This document shows positions 48,315-57,816 of a DNA stretch of 64,000 nucleotides, one piece after another. The position numbers and the translations under genes were made by a program. The DNA comes from Anaerolineae bacterium (lineage in GTDB: Bacteria; Chloroflexota; Anaerolineae; Aggregatilineales; Phototrophicaceae). The notes under the pieces are model-generated. The model searched no databases and had not been told where the DNA came from. It saw only the letters and a program-made list of their open reading frames with translations. The stretch covers positions 1 through 64,000 of the forward strand of contig JAPKMO010000006.1 of NCBI GenBank assembly GCA_026645945.1. Direction: 5' to 3'. Position 1 is the first letter of the stretch. Each line of letters starts with the position of its first letter.

Positions 48315-49094
48315 ATGCATCTGGAAGTCATCACCCGCCAACCGACCGGCACGCCGCGCCCGACTCCGCTGCTGTTCGTGCATGGCGCGTGGCACGGCGC
48401 ATGGTGCTGGGACGAATATTTTTTGCCTTATTTCGCCCAACACGGTTACGAAGCCCATGCCCTCAGTCTGCGCGGACACGGCAAAAGCGCCGGCGCGCTG
48501 CGCTGGTCAAGCTGGATAGATTACGTCAACGACGTGGAGCAGGTGGCGCGCAGCCTGGCGACGCTGCCGGTTCTGATCGGCCATTCGTTGGGCGGTTATG
48601 TCGTCCAGAAGTACCTGGAAAACCGCCGCGCGCCCGCCGGGGTGCTGCTGGCGACCCTGCCGGCGAACGGCGTGCTGCCCTTCCTGCTGCGTTATACCGG
48701 ACGCCACCCGCTGCCGATGCTCAAAACGGTGCTGACACTTACCGGCTATCACATGATCGCCGACCCCAAAATCAGCCGCGCCGCGTTTTTTTCCGCCGAT
48801 ATGCCGGACGAGCAGGCGCGCCGCTACCACGAGCGCCTGGGGTCAGAATCCTTCCGTATGATACTGGACTCCGGCCTGCTGGCCCTGCCCAACCCAGCGC
48901 GCGTCACCACCCCGGTGCTGGTGCTGGCGGCGGAACGCGACACCATTTTTACCCGCCGCGAGCAGGAACGCACCGCGCAGGCATACCTGACGCAGGCCGA
49001 GTTTTTCCCAATGGCGCACGACATGATGCTGGAAACCGGCTGGCAGGCCGTCGCCGACCGGATTCTGGCCTGGCTGAACGAACGCGGGTTGTAG
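48315..49094 (+). CDS. Alpha/beta hydrolase
   Basis: LFVHGAWHGAWCWDEYFLPYF, LRGHGKS, IGHSLGGYVVQKYLE, MAHDMMLETGWQ. Confidence 0.9.
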   Translation: MHLEVITRQPTGTPRPTPLLFVHGAWHGAWCWDEYFLPYFAQHGYEAHALSLRGHGKSAGALRWSSWIDYVNDVEQVARSLATLPVLIGHSLGGYVVQKYLENRRAPAGVLLATLPANGVLPFLLRYTGRHPLPMLKTVLTLTGYHMIADPKISRAAFFSADMPDEQARRYHERLGSESFRMILDSGLLALPNPARVTTPVLVLAAERDTIFTRREQERTAQAYLTQAEFFPMAHDMMLETGWQAVADRILAWLNERGL

Positions 49095-49099
49095 ACGCG

Positions 49100-50062
49100 C
49101 TACTGTTTCAGCACCTCGACATTCACGACGTTTTTGAACTCGCCGCGCGTGAGGGCGGCAGCGATCAGATGCGCCGCTTCCACCGCCACCGCCACCTGGG
49201 CTTCCTCGGTGCTGGCGGCCAGATGCGGTGTATCAATCACGTTCGGCAGCCCCACCAGCGGATGATCGGGCGGCGGCGGTTCTTGGCCGTACACGTCTAG
49301 CGCCGCACCCGCCACATGGCCGCTTTTGATGGCTTCGGCCAGGTCGGCCTCGTTGACCAGCGCGCCGCGCGCCGCGTTGATGATCCGCACGCCGGGTTTC
49401 ATACGCGCCAGGCTGTCTTTGTTAATCATGTGGCGCGTTTCGTCGGTAATCAGGCTGTGCAGGCTGATGAAGTCGGCGCGGGCGAACAGGGCGTCCAGGC
49501 TGACCAGTTCCACGCCAAAATCTTCGGCAATGTCCAGCGGGATATACGGGTCGTGAGCGATGACGGTCATCTCGAAGGCCAGGGCGCGTTTGGCAATCGC
49601 CCGCCCGATGCGCCCGAAGCCAACAATGCCGAGCGTCTTGCCGCGCAGTTCCGTACCCATATAGGACTTACGATCCCACTTGCCGGCCTGCATCGAGCCG
49701 TGCGCCTGGGGGATGTGCCGCGCCAGCGCCAGCATCAGGCCGAAGGTGTGTTCGGCGGTGGCGACGGTATTGCCGTCCGGCGTGTTCATCACGACGATGC
49801 CCTTTTGCGTCGCCACATCCAGGTCTACATTGTCCACGCCCACCCCGGCGCGGGCAATCGCCTTCAGCCGGGCGGCGGCGTTCAGCAGTTCGGCGTCGGC
49901 TTTGGTGGCGCTGCGGATGATGAGCGCGTCGGCCTCGGTGACGGCGGCCAGCGTCTCTGGGCGTTTCATCTGCCCCGGCGCGGTGACGCTTAAACCGGCA
50001 CTCTGGAGAATTTCAACGGCGGACGGATGCACGCTGTCCGGCACGAGTACATGGTAATTCAT
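49100..50062 (-). CDS. serA: D-3-phosphoglycerate dehydrogenase-like D-isomer hydroxyacid dehydrogenase
   Basis: GVGVDNVDLDVATQKGIVVMNTPDGNTVATAEHTFGLMLALAR; LGIVGFGRIGRAIAKRA; INAARGALVNEADLAEAI. Confidence 0.85.
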   Translation of the reverse strand: MNYHVLVPDSVHPSAVEILQSAGLSVTAPGQMKRPETLAAVTEADALIIRSATKADAELLNAAARLKAIARAGVGVDNVDLDVATQKGIVVMNTPDGNTVATAEHTFGLMLALARHIPQAHGSMQAGKWDRKSYMGTELRGKTLGIVGFGRIGRAIAKRALAFEMTVIAHDPYIPLDIAEDFGVELVSLDALFARADFISLHSLITDETRHMINKDSLARMKPGVRIINAARGALVNEADLAEAIKSGHVAGAALDVYGQEPPPPDHPLVGLPNVIDTPHLAASTEEAQVAVAVEAAHLIAAALTRGEFKNVVNVEVLKQ

Positions 50063-50085
50063 TGTGAGCAGCTCCTATCGCTTAC

Positions 50086-50152
50086 AGTTGGTAGTCGGTA
50101 GTCTTTAGTCGCCAGTCAATAGTCTTCGGGCAGGACTGATGACTGGCAACCC
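50086..50152. repeat. Heptanucleotide-periodic array (AGTCNNT family)
   Basis: AGTTGGT AGTCGGT AGTCTTT AGTCGCC AGTCAAT AGTCTTC GGGCAGG ACTGATG ACTGGCA. Confidence 0.7.
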
Positions 50153-50162
50153 TAAATGCCGC

Positions 50163-51251
50163 CTACACTCCCAGAAATTCGTCCAGGCCGGCCAGCACTT
50201 CTTCCAGCGTCGAAATGGTCATGTCGCCCATGTGCGCGATGCGGAAGGTCTGGCCTTTGATCTTGCCGTAGCCCTTGTCCATGCTGAAGCCCTTGCCGCC
50301 CATGAACTTCGCCATGTCATCCACATTGATGCCGCGCCCGTTGGCGACAGCCGTCACAGTGGGCGAGCGGTAGCCGTCCTGCGCGAATACGCCCATTTCG
50401 CGGGACTCCGCCCACTGGATGGTCAGGTCGCGCATGTGCAGGTGGCGCGCCCAGCGGTTGTCCAGCCCTTCGGCCAGGATGTCGTCCAACTGTTTGTCGG
50501 CGGCGAACATCAGGGCGATGGGCGGCGTGGAAGGCGTGTTGTTCTTTTGCAGCAGTTTGTCCAGTTCCAGAAAATCGAAGTAGTAACCCCGATTTTTGAC
50601 CTGTCTGGCGCGTTCCAGCACGCGGTCGCTGACGGCAGCAAAGGCGATGCCCGGCGGCAGCGCAAAAGCCTTCTGAGACGACGTAAGCGCGATGTCTACA
50701 CCCCATTCGTCGGTGCGGAACTCCGCGCCCAAAAAGCCGCTGACGGTATCCACCAGCACCAGCGCATCCGGGTCAAGTTCGTGGACGACGGCACTGATGG
50801 CCTTTACCGGGTTGGTGACGCCGGTGCTGGTTTCGTTGTGGACGAAACACACGGCGTCGTAGTGGCCGCCTTTTTTCAGCGCGTCCGCCACCATCTCCGG
50901 TGTGTGGGCTTTGCCCCATTCCACCTCGATCACGTCCACTTCCTTGCCGTTAAGCTGGCTGACTTCCGCCCAGCGTTCGCTGAACGCGCCGCCCACCAGA
51001 TGCAGCGCGCGCTGGCCGTCGCGGATGCAGTTACGCGACGCACCTTCCCACAGCCCCGTGCCGGACGACCCGCTGACGATCACCCGGTACTGCGTCAGAA
51101 AAGCCTGTTTGAGCTTGCCTTGCAGGCGGCCAAACAGCTCGGCGAAAGCTGCCGAACGGTGGCCGATCATCCACTCGGTTTGCGCTTCCAGAATTTCGCG
51201 GCGGACTTCCACCGGGCCAGGAATGACCAGGCGTTTATGATTACTGTTCAT
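50163..51251 (-). CDS. Class V aminotransferase (alanine-glyoxylate/serine-pyruvate type)
   Basis: VIPGPVEVRREILEAQTEWMIGHRSAAFAELF; ALVLVDTVSGFLGAEFRTDEWGVDIALTSSQKAFALPPGIAFAAV. Confidence 0.88.
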   Translation of the reverse strand: MNSNHKRLVIPGPVEVRREILEAQTEWMIGHRSAAFAELFGRLQGKLKQAFLTQYRVIVSGSSGTGLWEGASRNCIRDGQRALHLVGGAFSERWAEVSQLNGKEVDVIEVEWGKAHTPEMVADALKKGGHYDAVCFVHNETSTGVTNPVKAISAVVHELDPDALVLVDTVSGFLGAEFRTDEWGVDIALTSSQKAFALPPGIAFAAVSDRVLERARQVKNRGYYFDFLELDKLLQKNNTPSTPPIALMFAADKQLDDILAEGLDNRWARHLHMRDLTIQWAESREMGVFAQDGYRSPTVTAVANGRGINVDDMAKFMGGKGFSMDKGYGKIKGQTFRIAHMGDMTISTLEEVLAGLDEFLGV

Positions 51252-51377
51252 GCTGCCCCCCTTATGGGTTCGGTTTGCGACAGACGCCGGAATTGTAGCG
51301 CAAAGCCAGGGATAAACATAGTTGAGAACGAACGAGGAAACAGGGGGGGCTATTTGTGCATTTCGTACCCGTTTTGC

Positions 51378-51821
51378 TCACCCGCTTTTCGCCAGGTAAT
51401 CGCTTAAAAATCGCTCCACTTCGGCGCGGTCTAAAAAGCCGAACCACCGCTGAATGATGTTACCCTCGGCGTCAACCAGCGCATACTGCGACCGCTGCAC
51501 CATGTTAAACTGCTGGCGCGCGGGCAGCGTTTCGGATTTATCAATATCCAGCTTGATAAAATCCACCCGTTCTCCGAACTGTTCCGCCAGCCCATCCACG
51601 ATGGGCGCATTACGCTGGCAGGTCGTTCACCAGGTGGCGAAAGAGTCCAAAAACTGAGGGCGTCCGGTTTTGCCGATTAGCGTCAAATCCTCGGTCGGCT
51701 GCGTGCCGGGGGCTGCCGATTCGGGGTCGGCGGGTTGGTCTGTAGGCAAGGCCGGGGCAGCGGCGCAGGCCGCCAGCAGGCCGAACAGAGCTAAACACAT
51801 CAAACGCAGAATCCGCTTCAC
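51378..51821 (-). CDS. Thioredoxin-like lipoprotein with in-frame TGA at WCxxC (candidate selenoprotein)
   Basis: GTG start after GAGGGGAAA; lipobox LLAAC; ...PQFLDSFATW-TGA-TTCQRNAPIVDGLAEQFGERVDFIKLDIDKSETLPARQQFNMVQRSQYALVDAEGNIIQRWFGFLDRAEVERFLSDYL. Frame is continuous across the TGA at 51627-51629. Confidence 0.65.
51584..51621 (-). promoter_or_regulatory. Candidate bacterial SECIS-like hairpin
   Basis: CTGCCA-(GCGTAATGC)-GCCCATC-GTG-GATGGGC-TGGCGG directly 3' of the TGA. Confidence 0.45.
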
Positions 51822-51952
51822 TTTCCCCTCCACATCATCATCATCACCACACCACCACAAATAAGAGGCACAGCGCCGCCGTGCCTCGTTTCCATTTCAT
51901 CCATCCTATACGATTTTGGTGAGTGCCAGATTGGAAAGCGGAAAGCCGAACC

Positions 51953-52789
51953 TTAACGAACGGCCTCGGCAGCGTGTCCGTTGGCGCGCGCGCCGTCCGG
52001 CAGGGTTTCCAGCCGCCCTTCGGTAAGCGATTGGATGTAAATGCACATCCGCCAGTCAATCGCCACATCCTCGACGCCCAGTTCCAGGTCGGCCAGTTCG
52101 ACACCGGTATTCCGCACCACCGCCAGCGGCGTGGCCTCGTCCCGCTCGCCCATCACCATCTGCGCGCAGACACAGATCGAATCGGCGATGCCGCGCTGCG
52201 TGACCAGCATCGGGTTGCCGAACAGGTCATGTTTGCCGCGTTCGTCCTGAAGGGGTTTAAAACCCGCCGTTGCCAGCGCCACGCCAGATGTACCCAGGCG
52301 GCCCGGCATTAGCCAGCTGTCGGTCAGGATGATGCCGACATCCACGCCCAGACGCTCGCGCAGCGCCCGGCGCAGGTCTGCCGCCAGACGATAAGGCTGC
52401 TGAGGGAACAACACGGCGCGCCCGCTGGGGATGTTCGAGCGGTCAATGCCGGCATTGGGGGACAGAATGCCATCTTTATACGTCAGCAAAAAGCCGGGGA
52501 TGCCGCCGAAAATGTGGTCGGCTTCCTGTATCACCAACTGCGCCATACGGGGGTTCATCTGGTAGCGTTCGGCCAGTTCCAGCGCCGCCGGAGTGACGGT
52601 AATCGCGTCCAGGTTGACCACCCGCCCCTGACTGATGGCGGCATATTTGCTGGAAACCGCCAGCACATCGCCGTTTTGGAGCGGCTGGCCGGCAGCGGCG
52701 GCGGCTTCGATGATGGTGGTGGGCAGGTCAAAGGCGGCTTGCTGCACCGGCGCTTGGATGGGGAAAACCATCAGCGGTAAACGAGCCAT
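51953..52789 (-). CDS. cofE: Coenzyme F420-0:L-glutamate ligase
   Basis: NGDVLAVSSKYAAISQGRVV; GIILTDSWLMPGRLGTSGVALATAGFKPLQDERGKHDLFGNPMLVTQRGIADSI. Confidence 0.85.
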   Translation of the reverse strand: MARLPLMVFPIQAPVQQAAFDLPTTIIEAAAAAGQPLQNGDVLAVSSKYAAISQGRVVNLDAITVTPAALELAERYQMNPRMAQLVIQEADHIFGGIPGFLLTYKDGILSPNAGIDRSNIPSGRAVLFPQQPYRLAADLRRALRERLGVDVGIILTDSWLMPGRLGTSGVALATAGFKPLQDERGKHDLFGNPMLVTQRGIADSICVCAQMVMGERDEATPLAVVRNTGVELADLELGVEDVAIDWRMCIYIQSLTEGRLETLPDGARANGHAAEAVR

Positions 52790-52888
52790 GTCTGCGTCTT
52801 TCGTGTTAGATTTCTAAGCGTTTTTCATCCTACCACCGGCGCGGGGGGAAAACCAGACCCATTAATAACCGGCGGCGGGCTTATCCGC

Positions 52889-54079
52889 TCATCGCGCGGA
52901 GCCGTGCGCTGGGTGCGGCAGCCCTGCCAGATAGCGCCGCAGCAGCGGCAGCGTCAGCGACGGCAGCCCTTGATGCGACTGGTCTACCAGATGTTTTTCG
53001 CCCAGGCTGTTCCATGCTTCCGGGTCAATGGCGTCGAACTGGCCGTTCGCCACCTGCCACAGACAGATGCGCTCCACCAGCGGCAGGCTTTCCAGAATGG
53101 TCTGGCATTCCTGTAAAACGCCCCGGTGTCGCAGCAGATGATCGCAAATCTGGTCAAGCGTGAGCGAACTGACGGCGACGCGGTGCATGGGCAAAAAACT
53201 GCGCCGCAGCAGCCCGGCATGGCGCCCGGTCGCGTCCAGCAGGTTGCGCCGGTTGGCTGGTTCGAGTTCCAGGTTGTACCGCTTTTGCAGCCGCTGGATA
53301 AGCGCCTCGGCGCTGTCCCGGTCGAGCAGCCGGATAAAATGGGTGAAGCCGCGAAACAGTTCCAGAAAGCCGTCCATGATCTCCTGTCCGCGCGGGTCGT
53401 TTTTGTACCACTCGCTCACCAGTTCGTCCAGCGGGCGGCGGCTGGCGGTGACAAACATGATGCGGTTTTTGAACTCGTCGCGCACGCCGCGCAATGACTC
53501 GAAAAATTCCGGCGGCAGGCCGCGAAACCCCTCAAACTCGTCGAATAAAAAGGCGATCTTCCAGGAAAGATTGGGCGGGCTGCCCGCTGGCACTACCAGC
53601 CGCATGACGGCAAAAACCGCTTCTTCCAGGTGGCGGATGCCGGCCTGCGCCAGCAGCAGTTGTTCGCTGAACAGGTTCAGGTACAGCCGGCTGATGGTTG
53701 CGATGATGTCCGCGCCATCCTGCTGCGGCAGCCGGTTTTTGTCGTCCAGTTCTTCCAGGGCGCGGCGCAGCCGGCTAATCATGATTTCATAACCCGGCCA
53801 AGCTGTGCCGGCCTGGGCGAGCGCCTGTTTTTGCAGGTGGACGATTTTGTGCGGGTCGAGCAGCACCATGATGATATACGGCGCCTGTTCGCGCAGGTGT
53901 TTTTCTTTAGCTTGATCGTCGCTTATCAAAAAATGCAGCAGGTTGCTTTTGCCAACGCTGCCGATCCCCACCAGCGAGCAGGACTCCCCGGCATACAGGA
54001 AGCGGTAGACGTATTCGGCGTCGCGCTCCTGATAATTCGACGGCAGCGGGTCCTGCGGGACATAAGGCTGAGTGGTCAT
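52889..54079 (-). CDS. AAA/STAND-like P-loop ATPase
   Basis: CSLVGIGSVGKSNLLHFL (Walker A-like), KIAFLFDEFEGF (Walker B), IMFVTASRRPL, C-terminal helical region. Confidence 0.75.
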   Translation of the reverse strand: MTTQPYVPQDPLPSNYQERDAEYVYRFLYAGESCSLVGIGSVGKSNLLHFLISDDQAKEKHLREQAPYIIMVLLDPHKIVHLQKQALAQAGTAWPGYEIMISRLRRALEELDDKNRLPQQDGADIIATISRLYLNLFSEQLLLAQAGIRHLEEAVFAVMRLVVPAGSPPNLSWKIAFLFDEFEGFRGLPPEFFESLRGVRDEFKNRIMFVTASRRPLDELVSEWYKNDPRGQEIMDGFLELFRGFTHFIRLLDRDSAEALIQRLQKRYNLELEPANRRNLLDATGRHAGLLRRSFLPMHRVAVSSLTLDQICDHLLRHRGVLQECQTILESLPLVERICLWQVANGQFDAIDPEAWNSLGEKHLVDQSHQGLPSLTLPLLRRYLAGLPHPAHGSAR

Positions 54080-54185
54080 GATAAGCTCCCCTCAATGCAG
54101 TTTTTCAACAACAGTTGTCTGCTCTATTACACTTCTGGTAACATTTTAGCTCTATTCGCGCCTTTCCACCAAGCGAGTTTATGCC

Positions 54186-54911
54186 ATGCTCAATCCCTGG
54201 AATCCGCTCAGCCCGTTTCGTCTGCTGGCCTGGCTGCTGCTGGAGCCGGCGCGTCTGGCGGATTACCGCGCCCGCGCCGGAGAACGGTCGTCAAAAATCG
54301 TCGGTTCGTGGTTAACCAGCAGCCTGACCTGGCTGCCGATGCTGATTCCCCTGCTCGGTTACGGCCTGGGCAGCATCCCCGGCGCGTCGTCCGGCGGCCT
54401 GTATCTGGCCGGGGTGTTCGTCCTGTGCTGGCTGGCGACCGGCTTCCTGGGCGCGCGCGCCAGCGAACTGGTCGGGTTTATGGCCGGGGCGCTGACGTTT
54501 TTTGTCATCCTGGGCATTTCGTTCACCATCGCCGCCGGGGTGACGCCAGGATTTATCGCCGGGGGCGCGCTCAGCCTGATCGCCATCGTGGCGCGCGGCG
54601 TGGGCATGAGCGCCGGTGGACACTTCGCCTCCAACGTGGCCGGCGGGCTGGCCGGGGGCGTGGTGGCCGCCACCGTCACCCTGCTGGGCGGCGGGATGCT
54701 GGCGGGCGTTTTTCTGGCTTTTGCCGTCCCGCTGGCGCTGGTGCTGACGTACCTGCTCTCGCTGAACCTATCCATCCACCTGAATCGCAATATCCAAGCC
54801 GGGCGGCCATCCTTCCTCAGCCGGGTTGTGCTGGCGCTCATCCCGCTCGGCCTGCTGGTGCTGGTGTGGCTGTATTTCCTGGGCGGCTGGGCGCGGCTGC
54901 ACCCGGCCTGA
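54186..54911 (+). CDS. Multi-TM membrane protein
   Basis: Several glycine-rich hydrophobic helices; no family recognised. Confidence 0.6.
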   Translation: MLNPWNPLSPFRLLAWLLLEPARLADYRARAGERSSKIVGSWLTSSLTWLPMLIPLLGYGLGSIPGASSGGLYLAGVFVLCWLATGFLGARASELVGFMAGALTFFVILGISFTIAAGVTPGFIAGGALSLIAIVARGVGMSAGGHFASNVAGGLAGGVVAATVTLLGGGMLAGVFLAFAVPLALVLTYLLSLNLSIHLNRNIQAGRPSFLSRVVLALIPLGLLVLVWLYFLGGWARLHPA

Positions 54912-55009
54912 TACGGAAACTTTAATACCCTGCCGCCCGATTTTCGCGCGCCCCGGCAGCCTTATTTTGCGTATACCAGGTATATGTATGCTGATCGCGG
55001 GGAAGAAAA

Positions 55010-55690
55010 ATGCCGCCGGAAATCACCACCATCACTACGCCGTTTATCCTGCATATCAGTGTTAACTGCTACCTGGTCAAAAACGGCGGCAGTTTTTTCC
55101 TGATTGACACGGCTACTTCCGGCCAGCGCAGCGCGGTCGCAGCGGCGCTGGATAGGGCCGGCTGCCGCGCCGGCGACCTCAAGCTAATCGTTTTAACGCA
55201 CGGCGATTTTGACCACTGTGGCAGCGCTGCATACCTGCGCCGGGAGTTCGGCGGGCTGATCGCCATGCACGCCGACGACGCCGGCATGGTCGAACGCGGC
55301 GATATGCTGTGGAATCGCAAAACACCGCCGCTCCCGGTGAAGGCGCTAATGGGGCTGCTGTTCCGCCTGGACGAAGCCGACCACTTCACGCCCAATTTTT
55401 ACGTCAAAGAGGGCGACGATTTTTCGCCCTACGGCTTCGATGCCCGCGTCATTGAACTGCCAGGCCATTCTAAAGGTAATATCGGCCTGCTAACCGCCGA
55501 CGGCGATCTGTTCTGCGGCGACCTGCTGGGCAACACCGGCAAACCCGCCGTCTGGTCGCTGGTGGACGACCCGGCGGCCATGCGCGCCAGCGTCGAAAAA
55601 CTCGACCGCTTCGACATCCAGACCGTTTATCCGGGACACGGCCAGCCCTTCACGATGGCGCAGTTCCGCGCCGCTCGAACGCCGTTCTAA
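55010..55690 (+). CDS. MBL-fold metallo-hydrolase
   Basis: VLTHGDFDHCGSAAYLRREF; ELPGHSKGNIGLL; FCGDLLGN; YPGHGQPF. Confidence 0.9.
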   Translation: MPPEITTITTPFILHISVNCYLVKNGGSFFLIDTATSGQRSAVAAALDRAGCRAGDLKLIVLTHGDFDHCGSAAYLRREFGGLIAMHADDAGMVERGDMLWNRKTPPLPVKALMGLLFRLDEADHFTPNFYVKEGDDFSPYGFDARVIELPGHSKGNIGLLTADGDLFCGDLLGNTGKPAVWSLVDDPAAMRASVEKLDRFDIQTVYPGHGQPFTMAQFRAARTPF

Positions 55691-55744
55691 CAAAACTGCC
55701 GCATAATCGGGCCATCGTTTTTAAATACCAGGACGCTGCCCGTT

Positions 55745-56362
55745 ATGCCCGAAATCGCCGTCCTCATCGTCGGAGACAACCCGCTCGCCCGGATGGGGCT
55801 GGCCTCGCTGCTGGCCGGCCAGCCGGGGCTGGCCGTCGTGGGGCAGGCCGTCGGCGGCAGCGGCTTGGCCGCCGACATTGACTTGTACCGCCCGGATGTG
55901 ATCGTCTGGGATATGGGCTGGAGCGCGCCGGAGCGGCTGGCCGACGCCCGCGAGAGCGGTGTGCCGGTAGTGGCGCTGCTGGCCGACCCCGCCCAGGCCG
56001 CCGATGCCCGCGCCGCCGGGGCGCGCGGTTTTTTGCCCGGCGACGCCGCCCCCGATGTCCTGGCCGCCGCCATTACTGCCGCCGCGTCCGGGCTGGCGGT
56101 GATGACGCCCGGCCTGCTGGAAACCCTGCTGCCCCCCGGCGACCCCGCCGCCGAACCGCCCGTCGAGGCGCTGACCGCCCGCGAACGCGACGTGCTGCAG
56201 CTGCTGGCCGAAGGGCTGCCCAACAAAACCATCGCCCGGCGGCTGGGCATTACCGATCACACCGTCAAGTTTCACGTCAACGCCATCATGGGCAAGCTGA
56301 ACGCGCAAAGCCGCACCGATGCGGTGGTGAAGGCCACCCGCCTGGGGCTGATTATTTTGTAA
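55745..56362 (+). CDS. LuxR/NarL-family response regulator
   Basis: Receiver-like N-terminus; LTARERDVLQLLAEGLPNKTIARRLGITDHTVKFHVNAIMGKLNAQSRTDAV. Confidence 0.92.
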   Translation: MPEIAVLIVGDNPLARMGLASLLAGQPGLAVVGQAVGGSGLAADIDLYRPDVIVWDMGWSAPERLADARESGVPVVALLADPAQAADARAAGARGFLPGDAAPDVLAAAITAAASGLAVMTPGLLETLLPPGDPAAEPPVEALTARERDVLQLLAEGLPNKTIARRLGITDHTVKFHVNAIMGKLNAQSRTDAVVKATRLGLIIL

Positions 56363-56491
56363 GTCCAGAACAAAGCAAAAGGGTTATTGTAGTTCCTCTC
56401 GCTCAAAGTTAACTCCCCCATTGTCCGAATCGCGCGCGCGCCGTACACTGGAAAAAACGCCTCTTGTTAACCAGCAGAAAGCGAACGCCCT

Positions 56492-57472
56492 ATGTCCCAT
56501 GCCCTCGTCCCGGTAGCCGATGATATTTACCAGGTGCATCTGCCGCTGCCTTTCGCGCTCAACCGCGTCAACGTGTATCTGATTCGCGGCGCGGACGGCT
56601 GGACGGTGGTGGATACGGGGCTAAACACGCCGGAAGCGCGCGCCGCCTGGGACGCGGCTTTCACGTCGCTGGGCTTCAGGCCGGGCGACCTGCGCCAGAT
56701 CGTGCTGACGCACGCCCACCCCGATCACTTCGGCCTGGCCGGGTGGCTTCAGCAGCAGGCCGGCGAGCCGCTGCCGGTTTATCTTTCCGAGCGCGAGGCC
56801 GCTTTCGCCCGTTCGGTCTGGCTGGAGCAGCGTTTGGCGGATGGGTTCGATGCCTATCTGGCGCGCCTGGGTTTATCCCCGGACATGGCGGGGGTGGCGG
56901 CGCGCAGTTTTTACGGCACAGCCGAAATGACGCTGCCGCACCCGACGCGGCTGGAAACGCTCCAGCCCGGCGGCGAAATGCAGATCGGGCGGCGGCGTTT
57001 TAGCCTCATTCACGCGCCCGGCCACAGCGACGGCCAGCTTCTTTTTTACGACCCCGACGACCGCCTGCTGCTGTGCGGCGACCACGTGCTGATGAAAATC
57101 ACGCCCAATATCGGCGTCTGGCCGGAGGGGGACCCCGACCCGCTGGGGAGGTTTCTGGCTTCGCTGCACGACCTCAAACGATTGGATGTGCGGTTAGCCC
57201 TGCCGGGACACAAATCGCTCATCACCGACTGGGCAGGGCGGGTAGATGAACTGCTGGCGCACCACGAAACCCGGCTGGCGCACACGCTGGCCGCCGTCGA
57301 GGGCGGCGCAACGGTCTACGAAACCGCCCGCCGGATTTTTGACAGCGGCGCGTTTTCCCCGCACGAATGGCGCTTCGCCCTGGCGGAAACGCTGGCGCAC
57401 CTGGACTACCTGGAACGGCGCGGCAAGGTGCGCCGCCAGGACGCAGACATGCTGCGCTTCCGGGCGGTTTAA
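56492..57472 (+). CDS. MBL-fold metallo-hydrolase
   Basis: VLTHAHPDHFGLAGWL; HAPGHSDGQLLFYDPDDRLLLCGDHVL; LPGHKSLI. Confidence 0.9.
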   Translation: MSHALVPVADDIYQVHLPLPFALNRVNVYLIRGADGWTVVDTGLNTPEARAAWDAAFTSLGFRPGDLRQIVLTHAHPDHFGLAGWLQQQAGEPLPVYLSEREAAFARSVWLEQRLADGFDAYLARLGLSPDMAGVAARSFYGTAEMTLPHPTRLETLQPGGEMQIGRRRFSLIHAPGHSDGQLLFYDPDDRLLLCGDHVLMKITPNIGVWPEGDPDPLGRFLASLHDLKRLDVRLALPGHKSLITDWAGRVDELLAHHETRLAHTLAAVEGGATVYETARRIFDSGAFSPHEWRFALAETLAHLDYLERRGKVRRQDADMLRFRAV

Positions 57473-57558
57473 GGCGCCTCCCGCATTATTGGGGGCTTTC
57501 TCGAAACGGCGGCGGTTTACAATAGGGATGGCCGTTCGTATGGAGAAGGCTAACGACG

Positions 57559-57717
57559 ATGAGAATGGTCAAATATCTTGGACTGGCCTTTATCACCGCG
57601 CTGGTGTTCGCCCCCCGTTCATCCCGGCGGATGCCGCCGCGCCGCCGGTTTTACCCGCATGGTTACATGCGTGAGGAAGTGGAAGCCCTGCGCCGCGAAA
57701 GCCGCCCCCGCCGCTGA
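57559..57717 (+). CDS. Small basic protein of 52 aa, function unknown
   Basis: ATG..TGA reading MRMVKYLGLAFITALVFAPRSSRRMPPRRRFYPHGYMREEVEALRRESRPRR, upstream of hypB. Confidence 0.4.
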   Translation: MRMVKYLGLAFITALVFAPRSSRRMPPRRRFYPHGYMREEVEALRRESRPRR

Positions 57718-57816
57718 CCGCTCATGACAACCGCGACACAAAAGTATGATGTTCATCATCACAAAAACCGCCCCCGGCGCGCTATAATGGGATGGCAGTA
57801 AAGGAGATGGACATCA

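Noticed and set aside
48389-49300. Overlapping plus-strand 303-aa ORF in the alpha/beta hydrolase region
   Set aside because: Out-of-frame shadow of the 48315..49094 hydrolase, Arg-rich composition.
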